Shown: positions 62,468 through 64,000 of the stretch, piece after piece | Layout of the letters: each line of letters opens with the position of its first letter | How positions within the stretch are numbered: the stretch's first letter is position 1 | NCBI RefSeq assembly: GCF_900105755.1 | Contig: NZ_FNTQ01000001.1 | Span: 7,192,001 to 7,256,000 of the forward strand | Reading direction: 5' to 3' | DNA from: Streptomyces sp. Ag109_O5-10 | GTDB lineage: Bacteria > Actinomycetota > Actinomycetes > Streptomycetales > Streptomycetaceae | Length of the DNA: 64,000 bases | The notes under the pieces: generated by a model | Database searches by the model: none | The model's input: the letters and a program-made list of their open reading frames with translations, nothing else | What the model was told of the DNA's origin: nothing | Position numbers and translations under genes: made by a program

Positions 62468-63975
62468 GCGGGCGCTCCCGGTGGAATGAAAGGCAGTCCT
62501 TGCGGCGCGCCCGACTCGATGAGCCGCCAGAGCGCGTCCGTGTCCGCGTGCTGTTCGATCAGGTCGCCGAGCCGGTCGAGCTGCTCCTCGCGCAGCGCGG
62601 CGAACGAGGTGCCGGGGGCCGGCACGAACCGGCGGCCCGCGGCGGCCGCCACCTCGCGCAGGAAGGCCCGCCGGAAACCGTCCGACTCCAGGGAACCGTG
62701 CCAGTGCGTGCCCCAGGCCTGCCCGACCCGGCAGCCGTCCAGGAACGGCTCGCCTCCGGTCACCTCGCCGACCCCGTGATGGATCTCGTAGCCCTCGACC
62801 CGCTCGCCGAGGGCCTCCCCGACGGGCCGGGTGAGCGTCTTCTCCCGGGCGAACCGGACGCGCACGGGCAGCACCCCGAGCCCGTCGACGGCCCCCTCGC
62901 GGCTCTCGACCTCGTCCTCGATGTGCTCGCCGAGGATCTGGAAGCCCCCGCAGATGCCGAGCACGGGCCGCTGCTCCGCGGCCCGGCGCCGCAGCGCGTC
63001 CGCGAGTCCCCGTGCCCGCAGCCACTCCAGGGCGCGCACCGTCCCCCGGGTGCCGGGGACGATGACGAGGTCGGCGTCGGCCAGCTCCTCCGGCCGGTCC
63101 ACGAACCGCACCACGACGCCGGGTTCGGCGGCCAGCGCGTCCACGTCCGTGAAGTTGGACATCAGCGGGATGGCACAGACGGCGACCCGGAGCACGTCGT
63201 CGCCCACGGGCGGGGCGACGTTCGACTCGCGCACGGTCCCGCGCAGGGACACCCGCAGTCCGTCCTCCTCGTCGATGCCGAGGCCGTGCCGGAAGGGGAG
63301 GACGCCGTAGGTGTGCCGCCCGGTGAGCCCGTGCAGCATGCCGAGGCCCGGTTCGAGGAGGGAGACGTCCCCGCGGAACTTGTTGACGAGGAAACCGGCG
63401 ACCAGGGCCTGGTCCTCCGGCGACAGCAGCGCGACGGTCCCGAAGAAGGAGGCGAAGACGCCCCCGCGGTCGATGTCGCCGACCACGAGCACGGGCAGCC
63501 CGGCGTTGCGGGCCATCCCCATGTTCACGATGTCGGTCCGGCGCAGGTTGATCTCCGCCGGACTGCCCGCCCCCTCACAGATCACCGCGTCATACGTGCC
63601 CCGCAACTCGGCGAGACAGTCGAGCACGGTCCCGAGCAGCTTCTGCTGCCGGCCGCCGTGGTACCCGCGCGCGCTCAGCTCGCCGACGGGCTTGCCGAGC
63701 AGCACGACCTGACTGCTCTGCTCGCCGCCGGGCTTGAGCAGCACCGGGTTCATCAGCGCGGTCGGCTCCACCCGGCAGGCCTGCGCCTGCATGGCCTGCG
63801 CCCGCCCGATCTCGGCACCCTCACGCGTGACGAAGGAGTTGAGGGACATGTTCTGCGCCTTGAACGGCGCCACCTTCACGCCCTGCCGCACCAGCCACCG
63901 GCAGATACCGGCGGTGACGACACTCTTCCCGGCGTCGGAGGTGGTACCGGCCACGAGGAGACCGCCGTTGTTCAT
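62464..63975 (-). CDS. cobQ: Cobyric acid synthase
   Basis: 503 residues. ATP-binding domain with P-loop-like VAGTTSDAGKSVVTAGICRWL and PFKAQNMSLNSFVT. The amidotransferase domain has Cys in GICGGFQILGE and His in GTHWHGSLESDGFRR. It amidates side chains b, d, e and g of adenosyl-cobyrinate diamide. Its ATG (complement of 63973-63975) is written ATGA, so an upstream gene beyond the right edge probably ends there with a 4-nt overlap. Confidence 0.96.
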
Positions 63976-64000
63976 GACGCCCTTCCCGGGAGCGATCCGC
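63972..64000 (-). CDS. 3' end of an upstream gene coupled to cobQ (partial)
   Basis: On the minus strand the last 29 nt can be read as an open frame (GSLPGRAS then TGA) whose stop overlaps the cobQ ATG by 4 nt, like every other junction in this operon. A cobD/cbiB-type gene is expected here from gene order in related genomes, but too little is visible to say. Confidence 0.3.

Overview
The window is chromosomal DNA of a Streptomyces-like actinomycete. It has very high GC, dense genes with GTG starts, GGAGG-type ribosome binding sites and many 4-nt ATGA/GTGA overlaps. It carries typical Streptomyces gene sets: the ectABCD operon, a cobalamin cluster flanked by a LAETG surface protein, and DHA2 and NCS2 transporters. 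No tRNA, rRNA, CRISPR array, IS element or phage gene was seen.

Left part (about 1-23 kb) is accessory and catabolic. In order it holds: the 3' end of a GntR regulator with a true ACC deaminase; an alpha/beta hydrolase divergent from an XRE/NB-ARC/TPR regulator; a two-domain TerD protein; a DeoR / polyol-type ABC transporter (no ATPase gene) / zinc alcohol dehydrogenase operon; uronate dehydrogenase divergent from 5-dehydro-4-deoxyglucarate dehydratase, the latter coupled to an unrecognised protein; an MFS exporter and small genes; a broken MBL-fold gene; and a second sugar-acid operon (GntR, DHDPS-type lyase, IlvD/Edd dehydratase, decayed permease, Gfo/Idh/MocA oxidoreductase). Degenerate DNA at 22.5-23.1 kb contains a 9-bp tandem repeat.

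Middle (23-37 kb): a cytochrome P450, a secreted HAD acid phosphatase, a purine permease, a class B penicillin-binding protein, an IclR regulator divergent from a ketoglutarate-semialdehyde dehydrogenase, a DUF1349 protein, a DHA2 exporter, a GlxA-type AraC regulator, a GNAT acetyltransferase, a DsbA/FrnE oxidoreductase and a class V aminotransferase. The semialdehyde dehydrogenase could complete both sugar-acid routes of the left part by making 2-oxoglutarate.

Right part (37-64 kb) looks like conserved Streptomyces core. ectABCD lies on the minus strand with a promoter so close to ectA that the mRNA may be leaderless. It is followed by a second class V aminotransferase, a polar amino-acid ABC transporter, an amidohydrolase and a sortase-type LAETG protein. 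The cobalamin cluster fills the rest on the minus strand: cobQ, cobN, a fused ChlI/ChlD-type chelatase subunit, cobO, cobB and cobI form one transcription unit that enters from beyond the right edge. cobM, cobL, cbiG-cobJ, cobH, cbiX and cobC form a second. A ZIP metal transporter on the opposite strand separates them. The set mixes aerobic-type genes (CobN) with anaerobic-type genes (CbiX, CbiG).
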